This document shows positions 9,566-19,375 of a DNA stretch of 64,000 nt, piece after piece. This DNA is from Nitrosospira sp. NpAV. Lineage in GTDB: Bacteria; Pseudomonadota; Gammaproteobacteria; Burkholderiales; Nitrosomonadaceae. The notes below the pieces were generated by a model. The model saw nothing but the letters and a program-made list of their open reading frames with translations, was not told the DNA's origin and did no database searches. Within the stretch, counting starts at the first letter, position 1. The number at the start of each line of letters is the position of its first letter. The position numbers and the translations under genes were made by a program. The stretch is from assembly GCF_000832065.1 (NCBI RefSeq), contig NZ_JXQM01000001.1, positions 248,001-312,000 of the forward strand, in the 5' to 3' direction.

Positions 9566-10891
9566 CTAGTCCAGAAAGGCCAGGCTGGTGCCGCGCAGCA
9601 TATCCAATCGAGCCATCAGCGGCTTCGTGTATTCATAGAATGCCGGCATATGCCTGGGTGAGACGGGATTAGCGGTGGGCATGGCTATTCGTGTGGGATC
9701 ACGTTGAACGCCGTTGAAGCGAAATTCATAATGCAAATGAGGGCCGGTAGCCATCCCGGTTGCACCCACATGACCAATGACATCACCCTGGGTGACACGC
9801 TGTCCCGAGCGCAAGCCTTTGGCAAAGGTCGATAGATGACCGTAAACGGTCGAGTACTGCCCATGGTGTTGCAGGATAACGACATTACCATAACCGCCCT
9901 GCCAGCCGGCAAACAGCACCGTCCCATCCGCGGCAGCCTTCACTCTCGTTCCGGTGGGTGCGGCGTAGTCAATGCCGCTATGAGCGCGCCATGTCTTCAG
10001 GATAGGGTGGAAACGTGCGCTGGAAAATCCCGAGCTGATGCGGGAAAACTCCAGTGGCGAACGCAAGAAGGCTTTTCGCAGATTTTTTCCATCGGGTGTG
10101 TAATAACCACTTTCACCGTTATCCGCCTGGAAATAGACTGCCCGATGAGGCGTCCCCTGATTAATGAACTCCACCGACAGTACCCGCCCGGGCCTGGCGG
10201 GTTCGCCATTACCATAAAGGGAGTCGTAAACTACTGTAAAGCGATCGCCCTTACGCAAATCCCGATGAAAATCAATGTCAGATGCCAGAATATCGACAAT
10301 CTGCGTAGCAACGCTTTCAGGCACACCCGCGCCATCGACGGCTGCGAACAATGAACTGTTTATCACACCGGATTTCATCTGAATGTGTGTCTCCAGTTTA
10401 ACCGGCTGTTCACTTACCTTGAAAGCGCCATCAATCTTTTCCATTACCAATTGCTCGCTGCCACCGGGAAAATAGCGCAGTAGCAGCAATTCACCCGCCG
10501 CAGTAGTCTGCACATGGATGATTTTGCCGGGTACCAATTGATGCGTGGCTTTGATATTCCTCGAATCGCGAAGGAAGCCGGCTGCATCCTGATTATTCAC
10601 TTCGAGTCGAGACAGCAGGGTCGCGATTGTGTCGCCGGCCTGGATCCGTTCCTGACGCCAGAACGTCATATTTACATCGGCAGGCGGAAGGATTTCGGGG
10701 ATTTCGGGGAGCTCGAGACCACGGATTACTTCCTCGACCGGGAGATCCTCCGGCGAGGTATCTGGCGCAATACCAAAGGCAGCCACCATTCCAAATAACG
10801 GAAAACTGGATAACAGAATTAGCCAGCGTAGTCGTTTTTTTGTCAGAGTAAGCGGTTTATGCGCTAAAATGTTGGTTTCGTTGCCCGGCAT
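9566..10891 (-). CDS. M23-family peptidoglycan DD-endopeptidase (MepM-like)
   Basis: Predicted zinc endopeptidase that cuts peptidoglycan cross-links. The 441-residue protein has an N-terminal membrane anchor or signal (about 22-41), a LysM/OapA-like linker (about 80-130), an N-terminal M23-associated domain, and a C-terminal LytM domain with zinc ligands H304 and D308 (HSGIDYAAP) and H387 (GPHLHYEF). The domain order matches MepM (YebA) of E. coli. All catalytic residues are present, so it is probably active and not an EnvC-type degenerate activator. It is divergent from the histidine kinase downstream on the plus strand and shares a 262-base control region with it. Confidence 0.88.
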   Translation of the reverse strand: MPGNETNILAHKPLTLTKKRLRWLILLSSFPLFGMVAAFGIAPDTSPEDLPVEEVIRGLELPEIPEILPPADVNMTFWRQERIQAGDTIATLLSRLEVNNQDAAGFLRDSRNIKATHQLVPGKIIHVQTTAAGELLLLRYFPGGSEQLVMEKIDGAFKVSEQPVKLETHIQMKSGVINSSLFAAVDGAGVPESVATQIVDILASDIDFHRDLRKGDRFTVVYDSLYGNGEPARPGRVLSVEFINQGTPHRAVYFQADNGESGYYTPDGKNLRKAFLRSPLEFSRISSGFSSARFHPILKTWRAHSGIDYAAPTGTRVKAAADGTVLFAGWQGGYGNVVILQHHGQYSTVYGHLSTFAKGLRSGQRVTQGDVIGHVGATGMATGPHLHYEFRFNGVQRDPTRIAMPTANPVSPRHMPAFYEYTKPLMARLDMLRGTSLAFLD

Positions 10892-11016
10892 GCTTGCCTC
10901 ACTTTTGAGAGTGTGAAGTTTAACATAAAAATTGCTTCCTATATCGACGGTAGGGTCAATATGTCACATACGGGAGAGAAGATGATCTGCTTGCTTGCAG
11001 CCGGGCCGAGCATGGG

Positions 11017-11060
11017 TGCCGAAAGGCGGGAATACGTCGCGAATATTCGCCCTTTCGGCA
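11017..11060 (+). promoter_or_regulatory. Long inverted repeat upstream of the histidine kinase
   Basis: TGCCGAAAGG (11017-11026) and CCTTTCGGCA (11051-11060) are perfect 10-bp arms. The inner part also pairs partly (CGGGAATA against TATTCG). There is no T-run after it, so it looks like a leader hairpin or operator and not a terminator. It lies about 95 bases before the kinase start. Confidence 0.5.
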
Positions 11061-11153
11061 TAAATCAGACTCTTCGGACTCTGTCTCGCTGGTTCAGCAA
11101 TACAAACCATTTAGTCTCTCTGAACGTTTTATTGCCCTCAAGGAGAGCGCTTG

Positions 11154-12344
11154 ATGTCCACGGAAGACTTGACGCTTGATCTTTTGGCGTACCACGCCTT
11201 CCCGCTTCTGGCATCCGCCCTAAGGTCGCGGAAGGATGCCGTCCTTCAGGCATGGGAAGCCGCCGTGGTCCAGACACTTCCTGCCGCCGATGCGCTCACT
11301 CTTCAGAACCTTCGCAACTCGGTACCTTTGATTCTGCAAGAGATTGCAGACGCATTCGCTTCGGAAGAGCCGCTCACCACGCGTGAGCTCATAGAAGGCA
11401 GCAAAATGCATGGTGAGTCCCGTTTTCAAGGAAATTACAATATGCATGAGCTGGTCGTCGAGTACCGGCTGCTGCGCCGGATCATCATCGAGCAAGTCAC
11501 CGAAGCAATGGATGAATTGCTGGATATGCGCAGTAATATTGCGCTGAACATGGCCGTGGACACTGCACTGCAAAGCGGAGTCGTCAGGTTTATCGAGCAC
11601 CTGCAACAGCAAAATAGAACCACCACCGAGGTTCAGGCCAAGTATCTTTCATTTCTTTCGCATGATCTCCGGAACCACCTTCACCACGCGATGCTTCATG
11701 TGCAGTTGCTCGCTGGCAGGCTTACTCAAGTGCCGGAGCTCGCGGATAGCGTCGCGGATCTGGAATCCGTCAAGCGCGCGATACTCCAGACGACCGCCGG
11801 GATGGATCGGCTTCTACAGTCGGAGCAGTTGCGGAGAGAACCTGTCCATCATACGGCGGAAACCGTGGATTTGAATTCGCTGCTCTCTGAAGTTGCCAGC
11901 CAGTTTGCGTATGAAACCAAATCCAAAGGAATAGAGCTGGATTTGGACGTGCCCGATGGAGCGCAGGTCATCAGTGACGAGGGGCTGCTGACGCTTGTAT
12001 TGCAGAATCTGCTGGGTAATGCGGTGAAATATAGTTCAGGAGGCAGAGTAAAAGTGTTGGCCCGAAATAACTCGGATAAGGAAGACATCGATTGGGTACT
12101 GAGCGTTAGTGATCAGGGGCCGGGAATTGCACCGGAAAACCTGAGTCATTTGTTTGATGCCTTCCGCCGGGGTGACACGTATGGTCAGCCAGGCATAGGC
12201 TTGGGACTCGCCATCGCCTCGGAAGCGACCCGGCTTTTGGGCGGGAAACTGGAAATCGAATCCGAGCTCGGGGCTGGTTCCACGTTCCGGTTAATGCTCC
12301 CCAAGAAGGAAGGATCAGCATCAAAGCGTGAGTCAGGTCAATAA
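11154..12344 (+). CDS. Sensor histidine kinase with RsbRD-like N-terminal domain, no adjacent response regulator
   Basis: A 396-residue soluble kinase: no transmembrane segment is visible. Residues about 15-150 are all-helical and resemble the RsbRD N-terminal sensor domain; residues about 160-225 are the dimerisation/phosphoacceptor domain with H170 in FLSHDLRNHL; the HATPase follows with N-box NLLGNAVKYS, G1 DQGPGIA and G2 GIGLGLAIA. I prefer the ATG at 11154 over a TTG at 11151 because AAGGAG then has an 8-base spacing. No receiver-domain gene lies next to it, so the signal and output are unknown. The cytoplasmic sensor suggests an internal or stress signal. Confidence 0.85.
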   Translation: MSTEDLTLDLLAYHAFPLLASALRSRKDAVLQAWEAAVVQTLPAADALTLQNLRNSVPLILQEIADAFASEEPLTTRELIEGSKMHGESRFQGNYNMHELVVEYRLLRRIIIEQVTEAMDELLDMRSNIALNMAVDTALQSGVVRFIEHLQQQNRTTTEVQAKYLSFLSHDLRNHLHHAMLHVQLLAGRLTQVPELADSVADLESVKRAILQTTAGMDRLLQSEQLRREPVHHTAETVDLNSLLSEVASQFAYETKSKGIELDLDVPDGAQVISDEGLLTLVLQNLLGNAVKYSSGGRVKVLARNNSDKEDIDWVLSVSDQGPGIAPENLSHLFDAFRRGDTYGQPGIGLGLAIASEATRLLGGKLEIESELGAGSTFRLMLPKKEGSASKRESGQ

Positions 12345-12535
12345 ACCGTGAAGCCAACGTTGTCTTACCATTTCGACCACCCCACGCAGCTGGTTCGCTC
12401 GTTTCGCTCTTGTTTGACCATCGTTAAGCCATAAGCTTACCCTGACAAGAATCAACAATTAAGGCCCAAAATGGGTTCTCCTGCCCACCTTGAGTGAATT
12501 GCGCCCCTTCGTTCCCATAGAATCTGACAACATGA

Positions 12536-14050
12536 TTGATTGAAGTGTCAAAAAATACGCTCCGCTCGCAATTAGCCCTCTCTTTTCTACTCGGCGCAAT
12601 GACTGTTCTCGGTTTTGCGCCGTTTTATCTTTTTCCAGTTCCGGTTTTCACGCTCGCACTGCTATGCCATTTCTGGCGCTTAAGCACAACACCCCTGCGC
12701 TCGGCCTTGCTGGGCTTCACCTTCGGTATGGGCTTGTTCAGCGCGGGTGTAACCTGGATTTATGTCAGCCTGCATGATTTCGGTGCAATGCCAATGCCGG
12801 CCGCGGTGCTTGCGCTGGTCGTTCTGTGCGCCTATCTCGCCTTATTCCCGGCATTGACAGGCTGGATATTGAGGAAGTTACGCATTAGCGCGCCCATCGT
12901 CTGGTCGTTGAGCGCAGGTGCGTTATGGGGACTCTCCGACTGGCTGCGCAGCGTATTGTTCACGGGTTTTCCATGGCTGACGCTGGGCTATTCGCAAGCA
13001 CCGGCCAGCCCGTTGGGAGGCTATGCCCCGGTGATAGGCGTCTACGGCGTATCGCTGATACTCGTTCTAAGCGCGGCGCTGGCATGTCTATTTCTTGAAA
13101 AGCGATTCCGGGAATGGCGTTATCTGCTGCCTCTTCTGGCAATCTGGATCATCGGTGCCGGCTTGCAGCAGATCCGCTGGACTGAACCGCAAGGCGAACC
13201 GGTCACAGTGAGTCTGCTGCAGGGAAATATCTCGCAAGATTTGAAATGGCGAGAGGACCAACTCATTACTTCGATGGACACCTACGCCAGACTCGTGCTG
13301 GAAAGCAGCAGCCGCTTGATTATCACGCCTGAAATTTCGGTACCGCTATACCGCGACGAGGTACCGTCGAGTTATCTGGCGCAACTCGCTACCCATGCCA
13401 AACAGAATAATGGCGATGTTCTTGTCGGCATGGTCGAGGCCCCCGGCGGACGCAGCGAATACTACAACACCATGTTCAGCTTTGGCACATCCCCCGATCA
13501 GAGCTACCGCAAATACCATCTGGTACCGTTTGGCGAATTCATTCCATTGAAATCTGTATTTGGCTGGGTCATCGATGTGCTGAAAATCCCGTTATCAGAT
13601 TTTTCGCGCGGAGGGCTTGACCAGCAGCCCATGAATCTAGCCGGGCAGCGGGTTGCCGTGAATATTTGCTACGAAGATGTCTTTGGGGAGGAAATAATCA
13701 AGCAATTGCCTCAAGCCACCCTCCTCGCCAACGTCAGCAATGACGCCTGGTTTGGCCGGTCCATCGGCCCGCGGCAACACCTTCAGATTTCGCAAATGCG
13801 TGCAATGGAAACGGGACGTTACATGCTGCGCGCCACCAATACCGGCGTTACCGCCATTATCAACGAACGCGGCATCGTATTGCAGGAAGCGGAAGTATTC
13901 ACCACAACCGCTCTGCACGGCATGGCGCAAGGATACACGGGTGCGACGCCTTATATCCGGTTCGGCAATCATCTGTTATTCGTCCTCGCCGGTGTGTTGC
14001 TGACTGCCAGTTTGTTGCCGATTTTTCGCGGCGGACACAAAAACCTGTAA
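12536..14050 (+). CDS. lnt: Apolipoprotein N-acyltransferase
   Basis: Inner-membrane enzyme that adds the third acyl chain to the N-terminal cysteine of lipoproteins. The 504-residue protein has about six to seven membrane helices (residues 10-210), a periplasmic nitrilase domain (about 222-470) and a final helix. The nitrilase triad is intact: E266 (ITPEIS), K326 (YRKYHLVPFGE) and C378 (NICYEDVFGE). The start is a TTG with no strong ribosome site; a GTG at 12545 is possible. In many Proteobacteria lnt is followed by glyQS, as here. Confidence 0.94.
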   Translation: MIEVSKNTLRSQLALSFLLGAMTVLGFAPFYLFPVPVFTLALLCHFWRLSTTPLRSALLGFTFGMGLFSAGVTWIYVSLHDFGAMPMPAAVLALVVLCAYLALFPALTGWILRKLRISAPIVWSLSAGALWGLSDWLRSVLFTGFPWLTLGYSQAPASPLGGYAPVIGVYGVSLILVLSAALACLFLEKRFREWRYLLPLLAIWIIGAGLQQIRWTEPQGEPVTVSLLQGNISQDLKWREDQLITSMDTYARLVLESSSRLIITPEISVPLYRDEVPSSYLAQLATHAKQNNGDVLVGMVEAPGGRSEYYNTMFSFGTSPDQSYRKYHLVPFGEFIPLKSVFGWVIDVLKIPLSDFSRGGLDQQPMNLAGQRVAVNICYEDVFGEEIIKQLPQATLLANVSNDAWFGRSIGPRQHLQISQMRAMETGRYMLRATNTGVTAIINERGIVLQEAEVFTTTALHGMAQGYTGATPYIRFGNHLLFVLAGVLLTASLLPIFRGGHKNL

Positions 14051-14103
14051 AATCCCGGCGTTGATAGACATTAGTCATCGCCGCAATTTGCTCAAGCGTC
14101 CTC

Positions 14104-15009
14104 ATGCTCACATTCCAGGAAATCATTCTCACTCTGCAGCATTATTGGGACAAACAGGGTTGCGCCCTGCTCCAGCCCTATGACATGGAGGTCGGCGCCG
14201 GCACTTCGCACACCGCCACCTTTCTGCGCGCCCTCGGCCCGGAACCCTGGAAAGCCGCCTATGTGCAACCTGCACGCCGGCCCAAGGATGGGCGTTATGG
14301 CGAAAATCCAAATCGTCTGCAGCATTACTACCAGTTCCAGGCCGTGTTGAAACCCGCACCCCCTGATATTCTGGAACTATACCTTGGTTCGCTGGAAGAA
14401 CTCGGTTTTGATTTGAAGCAAAATGACATTCGCTTTGTCGAGGATGATTGGGAAAATCCAACGCTCGGTGCATGGGGTTTGGGATGGGAAGTATGGTTGA
14501 ACGGAATGGAGGTAACGCAGTTTACCTATTTTCAGCAAGTCGGCGGATTGAACTGCAAGCCGATTACGGGCGAGATCACGTATGGCCTGGAACGGCTCGC
14601 CATGTACTTGCAAGGTGTGGAAAACGTGTTCGATCTGACATGGACGACGGGTCTGTCCTACCGCGACGTATACCATCAGAATGAAGTCGAGCAATCGACC
14701 TACAATTTCGAGCATAGCAATATAGATTTTTTGCTGAATGCCTTTGCCTGCCACGAAACGCAAGCCCGGTATCTGGTGGAACATGGGCTGGCGCTGCCAG
14801 CGTATGAACAGGTGCTGAAAACCGCGCATACCTTCAATCTCCTGGATGCACGCGGTACCATTTCCGTTACGGAACGTGCAGCCTATATCGGGCGAATTCG
14901 CGATCTCGCGCGTAGCGTCGCGCAAGCCTATTACGAGAGCCGCAAACGGTTGGGTTTTCCCATGGCGCCCCGCGAGTGGGTCGAGCATATGACGGAGAAG
15001 ACCGCTTGA
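14104..15009 (+). CDS. glyQ: Glycyl-tRNA synthetase alpha subunit
   Basis: Catalytic subunit of the alpha2-beta2 bacterial GlyRS, which activates glycine. The 301-residue protein is full length, with [18 protein letters not shown] at the start, the class II core around [17 protein letters not shown], and [15 protein letters not shown] near residue 160. Its stop codon overlaps the start of glyS, so the two subunits are translationally coupled. Confidence 0.97.
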   Translation: MLTFQEIILTLQHYWDKQGCALLQPYDMEVGAGTSHTATFLRALGPEPWKAAYVQPARRPKDGRYGENPNRLQHYYQFQAVLKPAPPDILELYLGSLEELGFDLKQNDIRFVEDDWENPTLGAWGLGWEVWLNGMEVTQFTYFQQVGGLNCKPITGEITYGLERLAMYLQGVENVFDLTWTTGLSYRDVYHQNEVEQSTYNFEHSNIDFLLNAFACHETQARYLVEHGLALPAYEQVLKTAHTFNLLDARGTISVTERAAYIGRIRDLARSVAQAYYESRKRLGFPMAPREWVEHMTEKTA

Positions 15010-17129
15010 GTAACGCAACCAGAAATCTGCTGATTGAGTTGCTCGTTGAGGAACTACCACCCAAATCACTCAAGAGACTGGGTGACAGCTTTGCGGAGGC
15101 GATGACTGCAAGCCTTAAAGCCCGGGGCTTAGCGGGGAATGATATTGCCATTACGGCTTTCGCCTCGCCGCGTCGATTCGCGGTACACATTAAAAACGTG
15201 GCTGCGCAGGCGCCTGACAAATCCGCTTCACTAAAATTGATGCCGGTCTCAGTGGGCCTGGACGTTAACGGGCAGGCCACACCCGCACTACTCAAGAAAA
15301 TAAGGGGTCTCTGCGGCGATGCGGCGCATACGCCGATACCCCAGCTTAAACGAGCGTTGGACGGCAAGGTGGAAAGCCTGTTCTTCGACAGCATAGTAAA
15401 GGGCGTGACGCTGGTGGAGGGCTTACAGCAGGCACTTGATGAAACCCTCCTCAAGTTGCCAATTACCAAAATGATGACCTATCAACTGGCCGACGGCTGG
15501 AGCAGCGTGAATTTTGTGCGCCCCGCGCACGGTTTGGTCGCTCTGCACGGCACGGATATCATACCCGTCAGCGTTCTTGGTTTAACCGCAGGACGAGAGA
15601 CACAGGGACATCGCTTTGAAGCGAAGGTCAAGACGATAATCCTGAAGGATGCCGATAATTATGAGGTGCAACTGACAAACGAAGGTGCGGTTATCGCCAG
15701 TTTTCCGGTGCGGCGTGACGAAATCATTAGGCAGCTTAAGGCCATCTCGGCTGAGACAGGCCTGCAACCAGTCGAAGACGAGGCCCTCCTGGATGAAGTA
15801 ACTGCGCTGGTCGAATGGCCAAATGTTCTGGCGGGAAAATTTGACCCGGCATTCCTGGAAATACCGCAAGAGTGCCTGATTCTGACCATGAAAGCGAATC
15901 AGAAATATTTCCCGCTTCTGAATGCAAACGGAAGGCTCTCCCACCAATTCCTGATCGTTTCGAACATCCGTCCTGTTGACACCAGTCAGGTAGTCGCCGG
16001 CAACGAGCGCGTGCTGCGCTCACGACTGGCCGATGCAAAATTCTTTTTCGACCAGGATAAAAAAAAGACATTGTATTCGCGTGTTGCTGGGTTAAGCAAA
16101 GTGGTTTATCACAACAAGCTCGGTACGCAGGCGGAACGCGTGGAGCGGATTTGGGCAATCGCACAGGCGATTGGTCTGCGATTGGGCGGTAACGAGCTGG
16201 CGGCGCAAGCGGGCGAGGCAGCGAATTTGTCCAAGGCGGACTTGCTCACGGATATGGTAGGCGAGTTTCCCGAGCTGCAAGGTATCATGGGCCGCTATTA
16301 TGCCCAGCACGACGGGTTGGCGGATGATATCGCATTCGCTATCGAAGACCATTACAAGCCACGATTTGCAGGCGATGAATTGCCACGTAATATGACCGGA
16401 CTCTGCGTGGCATTGGCGGATAAGCTGGAAACGCTGGTTGGCATGTTTGGCATTGGACAGATTCCGACCGGGGAAAAGGACCCCTTTGCGTTACGCCGTC
16501 ACGCCTTGGGCGTGACTCGCATGCTGATGGAAAAGAAGCTCGAAATCTCTCTGGAAGAAATAATAGACATTTCAAGCGAAGTGTTCTCTAACCGGATTAA
16601 TTTCGGCGATGCCGAATCTTATCAGCTGCATAATTTCATTTATGAAAGAATGTCCGGCCAACTGCGCGAACACGGGTATTCATCGCAACAGATTGAAGCG
16701 GTTATGGCCAAACGGCCACAGTTTTTGAACGATATTCACCAGCGCCTTGCCGCCGTGCGTGCTTTTTCCGCTTTGCCCGAAGCTGGAAGCCTCGCGGCTG
16801 CGAATAAACGGGTGAGCAATATTTTGAAGAAAGTAGAAGGCGAAGTGAGCGATACGATAAATGTCGATCTGTTGCGAGAGCCTGCCGAGCAGGCATTGCA
16901 TGCCGTACTCAATGCGGTAATGCCAAAAGCGGATAGTGCTTTCAGGCTGGGAGAATTCAGCCTGGCTTTGCAAGAGCTTGCGGTGTTGAGAACACCGGTG
17001 GATACCTTCTTCGACAACGTGATGGTCAATACGGAGGATACCGTCTTGCGCGCCAATCGTCTTGCCCTGCTGGCCCGGTTGCAACAGGAAATGAATCGTG
17101 TAGCCGATATTTCCAGGCTGGCGACTTGA
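15006..17129 (+). CDS. glyS: Glycyl-tRNA synthetase beta subunit
   Basis: Beta subunit of the heterotetrameric GlyRS, needed for tRNA(Gly) recognition and activity. I start it at the TTG at 15006, which overlaps the glyQ stop (TTGA) and has GGAGA about 9 bases upstream; this gives 707 residues starting [19 protein letters not shown]. The open frame reaches back to 14976 inside glyQ, but that extension is not conserved-looking. Landmarks are [11 protein letters not shown], an HD-like [17 protein letters not shown] segment and a C-terminal DALR-type anticodon region. E. coli GlyS has 689 residues. Confidence 0.95.
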   Translation: MSNATRNLLIELLVEELPPKSLKRLGDSFAEAMTASLKARGLAGNDIAITAFASPRRFAVHIKNVAAQAPDKSASLKLMPVSVGLDVNGQATPALLKKIRGLCGDAAHTPIPQLKRALDGKVESLFFDSIVKGVTLVEGLQQALDETLLKLPITKMMTYQLADGWSSVNFVRPAHGLVALHGTDIIPVSVLGLTAGRETQGHRFEAKVKTIILKDADNYEVQLTNEGAVIASFPVRRDEIIRQLKAISAETGLQPVEDEALLDEVTALVEWPNVLAGKFDPAFLEIPQECLILTMKANQKYFPLLNANGRLSHQFLIVSNIRPVDTSQVVAGNERVLRSRLADAKFFFDQDKKKTLYSRVAGLSKVVYHNKLGTQAERVERIWAIAQAIGLRLGGNELAAQAGEAANLSKADLLTDMVGEFPELQGIMGRYYAQHDGLADDIAFAIEDHYKPRFAGDELPRNMTGLCVALADKLETLVGMFGIGQIPTGEKDPFALRRHALGVTRMLMEKKLEISLEEIIDISSEVFSNRINFGDAESYQLHNFIYERMSGQLREHGYSSQQIEAVMAKRPQFLNDIHQRLAAVRAFSALPEAGSLAAANKRVSNILKKVEGEVSDTINVDLLREPAEQALHAVLNAVMPKADSAFRLGEFSLALQELAVLRTPVDTFFDNVMVNTEDTVLRANRLALLARLQQEMNRVADISRLAT

Positions 17130-17144
17130 TATGGGCCACCTATC

Positions 17145-17678
17145 GTGAAACTGGTCATTCTCGATCGCGACGGCGTCATCAATTATGACAGCGACGCCTT
17201 CATCAAAACGCCGGACGAATGGAAGCCGATTCCCGGCAGCCTGGAAGCGATTGCACGCCTCACCCAGGCAGGCTATCGGGTCGTGGTCGCCACCAACCAG
17301 GCCGGCATCGGCCGGGGGCTGCTGGACATGGCGGCACTCAACGCGATCAATGACAAAATGTGGAAAGCTGCAAACCAAGCGGGCGGACGCATTGATGCGA
17401 TGTTCTTCTGCCCCCATGCTACCGCGGATAATTGCGATTGCCGCAAGCCCGCGACCGGAATGTTCAAGGAAATTTCGCAGCGTTTCGGTCTGGAGTTGAA
17501 TGATGTGCCCGCCATAGGTGATTCATTGCGTGATTTGCAAGCTGCGGCGGCGATCGGTGCGATTCCGGTTCTGGTGCTGACCGGTAAAGGAAAGAAAACG
17601 AAAGCGGGAGGCGGACTGCCGAAAAACACGCGGATATTTCCTGACCTCGCGGCAGCTGTCGACGCGCTGACGGAATGA
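17145..17678 (+). CDS. gmhB: D-glycero-beta-D-manno-heptose-1,7-bisphosphate 7-phosphatase
   Basis: HAD-family phosphatase in the ADP-heptose pathway for the LPS inner core. The 177-residue protein has the nucleophile pair D7/D9 in LDRDGVIN, the ATNQAGIGRG motif II, a zinc-binding cluster in FFCPHATADNCDCRKP, and the GDSLRDLQAA motif near 120. It starts at a GTG 15 bases after glyS and ends in an ATGA overlap with the acyltransferase gene, consistent with one transcript. Confidence 0.93.
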   Translation: MKLVILDRDGVINYDSDAFIKTPDEWKPIPGSLEAIARLTQAGYRVVVATNQAGIGRGLLDMAALNAINDKMWKAANQAGGRIDAMFFCPHATADNCDCRKPATGMFKEISQRFGLELNDVPAIGDSLRDLQAAAAIGAIPVLVLTGKGKKTKAGGGLPKNTRIFPDLAAAVDALTE

Positions 17679-18445
17679 ATATGATCCTGCCGATGCTGCG
17701 TTCAATGCTATATAGTCTATTGCAGATCGTCATTACTCCATTTTATTTCCTGATTGTATTCGCCGCCTTTCCGCTATCGCCCATCAGCCGCTATCGCATC
17801 ACTTCCGGCTGGGCGCATCTGATGCTGTTTCTGCTGCGCATCGTCTGTGGCATACGGTATCGCGTTATCGGTGCGGAGCATATTCCGCAAACACCCAGCA
17901 TCATCCTGTCCAAACATCAATCGGCATGGGAAACCCTCGCGTTTCAGCAGATCTTTCCGCCCCAGGTGTGGGTCCTTAAAAAAGAACTGCTGCGCGTTCC
18001 ATTTTTCGGGTGGGGATTGGCAATGAACAGTCCCATCGCAATCGATCGCAGTTCGGGAAAGGCGGCGCTGAAACAAATCGTCGAGCAAGGGAAGGACCGG
18101 TTGAAGCAAGGTTTCTGGATCGTGGTTTTCCCTGAGGGCACGCGCATTGCGCCGGGGAAAAAAGGCAAATACCACATTGGCGGCGCATGGCTCGCCACCC
18201 ATACCAGCGCACCGGTCGTTCCAGTCGCGCACAATGCGGGAGAATTCTGGGGCAGGAATGCTTTTATCAAGCATCCTGGCATGATTACAGTGAGCATCGG
18301 CGTGCCGATAGATCCCACAGGCATGGAACCCGGCGATCTCAATGCCATAGTGGAAACCTGGATCGAAGCGGAGATGATTCATATCGGCGACCGGAATCAG
18401 GAAGTATATGACGAAAGCAAAGTTATCCCGGTCTCCGAAGGATAA
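17675..18445 (+). CDS. Lysophospholipid (1-acyl-glycerol-3-phosphate) acyltransferase, PlsC-like
   Basis: Membrane enzyme that would acylate lysophosphatidic acid in phospholipid synthesis. The 256-residue protein has one or two N-terminal membrane helices, motif I SKHQSAWET (H81), motif III FPEGTRIAPGK and a late PVVPVAHNAG motif. Motif I is HX4E (E86) instead of the textbook HX4D; I recall similar variants in betaproteobacterial PlsC-like proteins. The start codon overlaps the gmhB stop (ATGA), and the stop lies inside the next gene. Confidence 0.85.
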   Translation: MNMILPMLRSMLYSLLQIVITPFYFLIVFAAFPLSPISRYRITSGWAHLMLFLLRIVCGIRYRVIGAEHIPQTPSIILSKHQSAWETLAFQQIFPPQVWVLKKELLRVPFFGWGLAMNSPIAIDRSSGKAALKQIVEQGKDRLKQGFWIVVFPEGTRIAPGKKGKYHIGGAWLATHTSAPVVPVAHNAGEFWGRNAFIKHPGMITVSIGVPIDPTGMEPGDLNAIVETWIEAEMIHIGDRNQEVYDESKVIPVSEG

Positions 18446-19169
18446 GCAAGCGGCGTTCGCGGGAGAAATCCGCCGTGTCAGCCTGAACGGCAAGGAAGTC
18501 GCTTATACGCTCAAGCGCTGCAAACGTAGAACGATCGGTATGAAAATAGATAGCCGGGGTCTAACTGTTCGTGCTCCGTCGAGAGAGTCATTGCATTGGA
18601 TCGAATCGGTATTGCAAAACAAGGCTGACTGGGTAGTGGAGAAACTCGACGAATGGAAAACAAGAGAGTCGAGCGAACCGGTATGGGAGGAAGGGGCCAT
18701 TTTCCCGTTGCTGGGCGAACCCTGGCAGTTGTCGACGACAACTACCGGAATTGCACAAATGACTCGGGCAAAGGTAAGGACTGGAGTCGAAGATAGGCAG
18801 ATGCAATTGCCGCTGCCATCCGTACTGACCTCCCGTCAAATTGAAAAAATTGTGATGGACTGGTATCACCATAACGCACTGACCTGCTTCAGCGAACGAA
18901 TCGCGCTATATGCGGATAAGCTCGGTGTTGCGCTACCGCAGCTGCGCCTGTCTCGCGCCCGAACCCAGTGGGGCAGTTGCAACGCACGTGGAGTTATCCA
19001 TCTCAACTGGCGATTGATACAAATGCCGCTCAAGCTGGTGGATTATGTGGTTGCACATGAATTGTCGCACCTCATCGAAATGAATCACTCGTCCGCCTTC
19101 TGGCAAACGGTGGGACGTATCTATCCGGATTATGGCGCGGCGCGAAAGGAATTGAAGAGGCTTGGATGA
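18408..19169 (+). CDS. YgjP-like (DUF45) zinc metallopeptidase
   Basis: A 253-residue protein of the YgjP/UPF0758-neighbour DUF45 family (M48-like). The zinc site is HELSH at residues 217-221 with H227 as a likely third ligand in EMNHSSAFW, preceded by the family signature TQWGSC (residues 186-191). The start overlaps the acyltransferase gene by 38 bases, with AGGAAG upstream. The physiological substrate is unknown; relatives are annotated as metal-dependent hydrolases. Confidence 0.85.
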   Translation: MTKAKLSRSPKDKQAAFAGEIRRVSLNGKEVAYTLKRCKRRTIGMKIDSRGLTVRAPSRESLHWIESVLQNKADWVVEKLDEWKTRESSEPVWEEGAIFPLLGEPWQLSTTTTGIAQMTRAKVRTGVEDRQMQLPLPSVLTSRQIEKIVMDWYHHNALTCFSERIALYADKLGVALPQLRLSRARTQWGSCNARGVIHLNWRLIQMPLKLVDYVVAHELSHLIEMNHSSAFWQTVGRIYPDYGAARKELKRLG

Positions 19170-19193
19170 GCAGCATCCGATATGCTGCTCATC
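19165..19193 (+). terminator. Hairpin overlapping the stop of the YgjP-like gene
   Basis: A perfect 12-bp stem (GATGAGCAGCAT, 19165-19176, against 19182-19193) with a 5-base loop. The stop codon lies inside the left arm. Only a weak T-stretch follows, so termination efficiency is uncertain. Confidence 0.55.
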
Positions 19194-19335
19194 TTGTACA
19201 GGTATGATTCGTGGATACCGCTCGATAAAAAAAAGTGACGGACAACAAGATCCAGAAACTACTTCATTAGGTTCGCTTCGTTAGGTTCAACTGTTCAAGG
19301 AGTTTGGCGACGCAGACTTCCAGGCACTAAAAAAT

Positions 19336-19360
19336 ACAGAGGGGCAGCTCGCCCCTCTGT
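19336..19360 (-). terminator. Terminator of the first PEP-CTERM gene
   Basis: Perfect 10-bp arms ACAGAGGGGC and GCCCCTCTGT around AGCTC. An A-rich run just left of it (19329-19334) reads as a T-run on the minus strand, directly downstream of the PEP-CTERM gene that ends at 19376. Confidence 0.8.
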
Positions 19361-19375
19361 GTCTCAGGACCGGTT

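Noticed and set aside
14976-15005. A longer glyS starting inside glyQ
   Set aside because: The extra ten residues have no ribosome site, whereas the TTG at 15006 overlaps the glyQ stop and has GGAGA in place.
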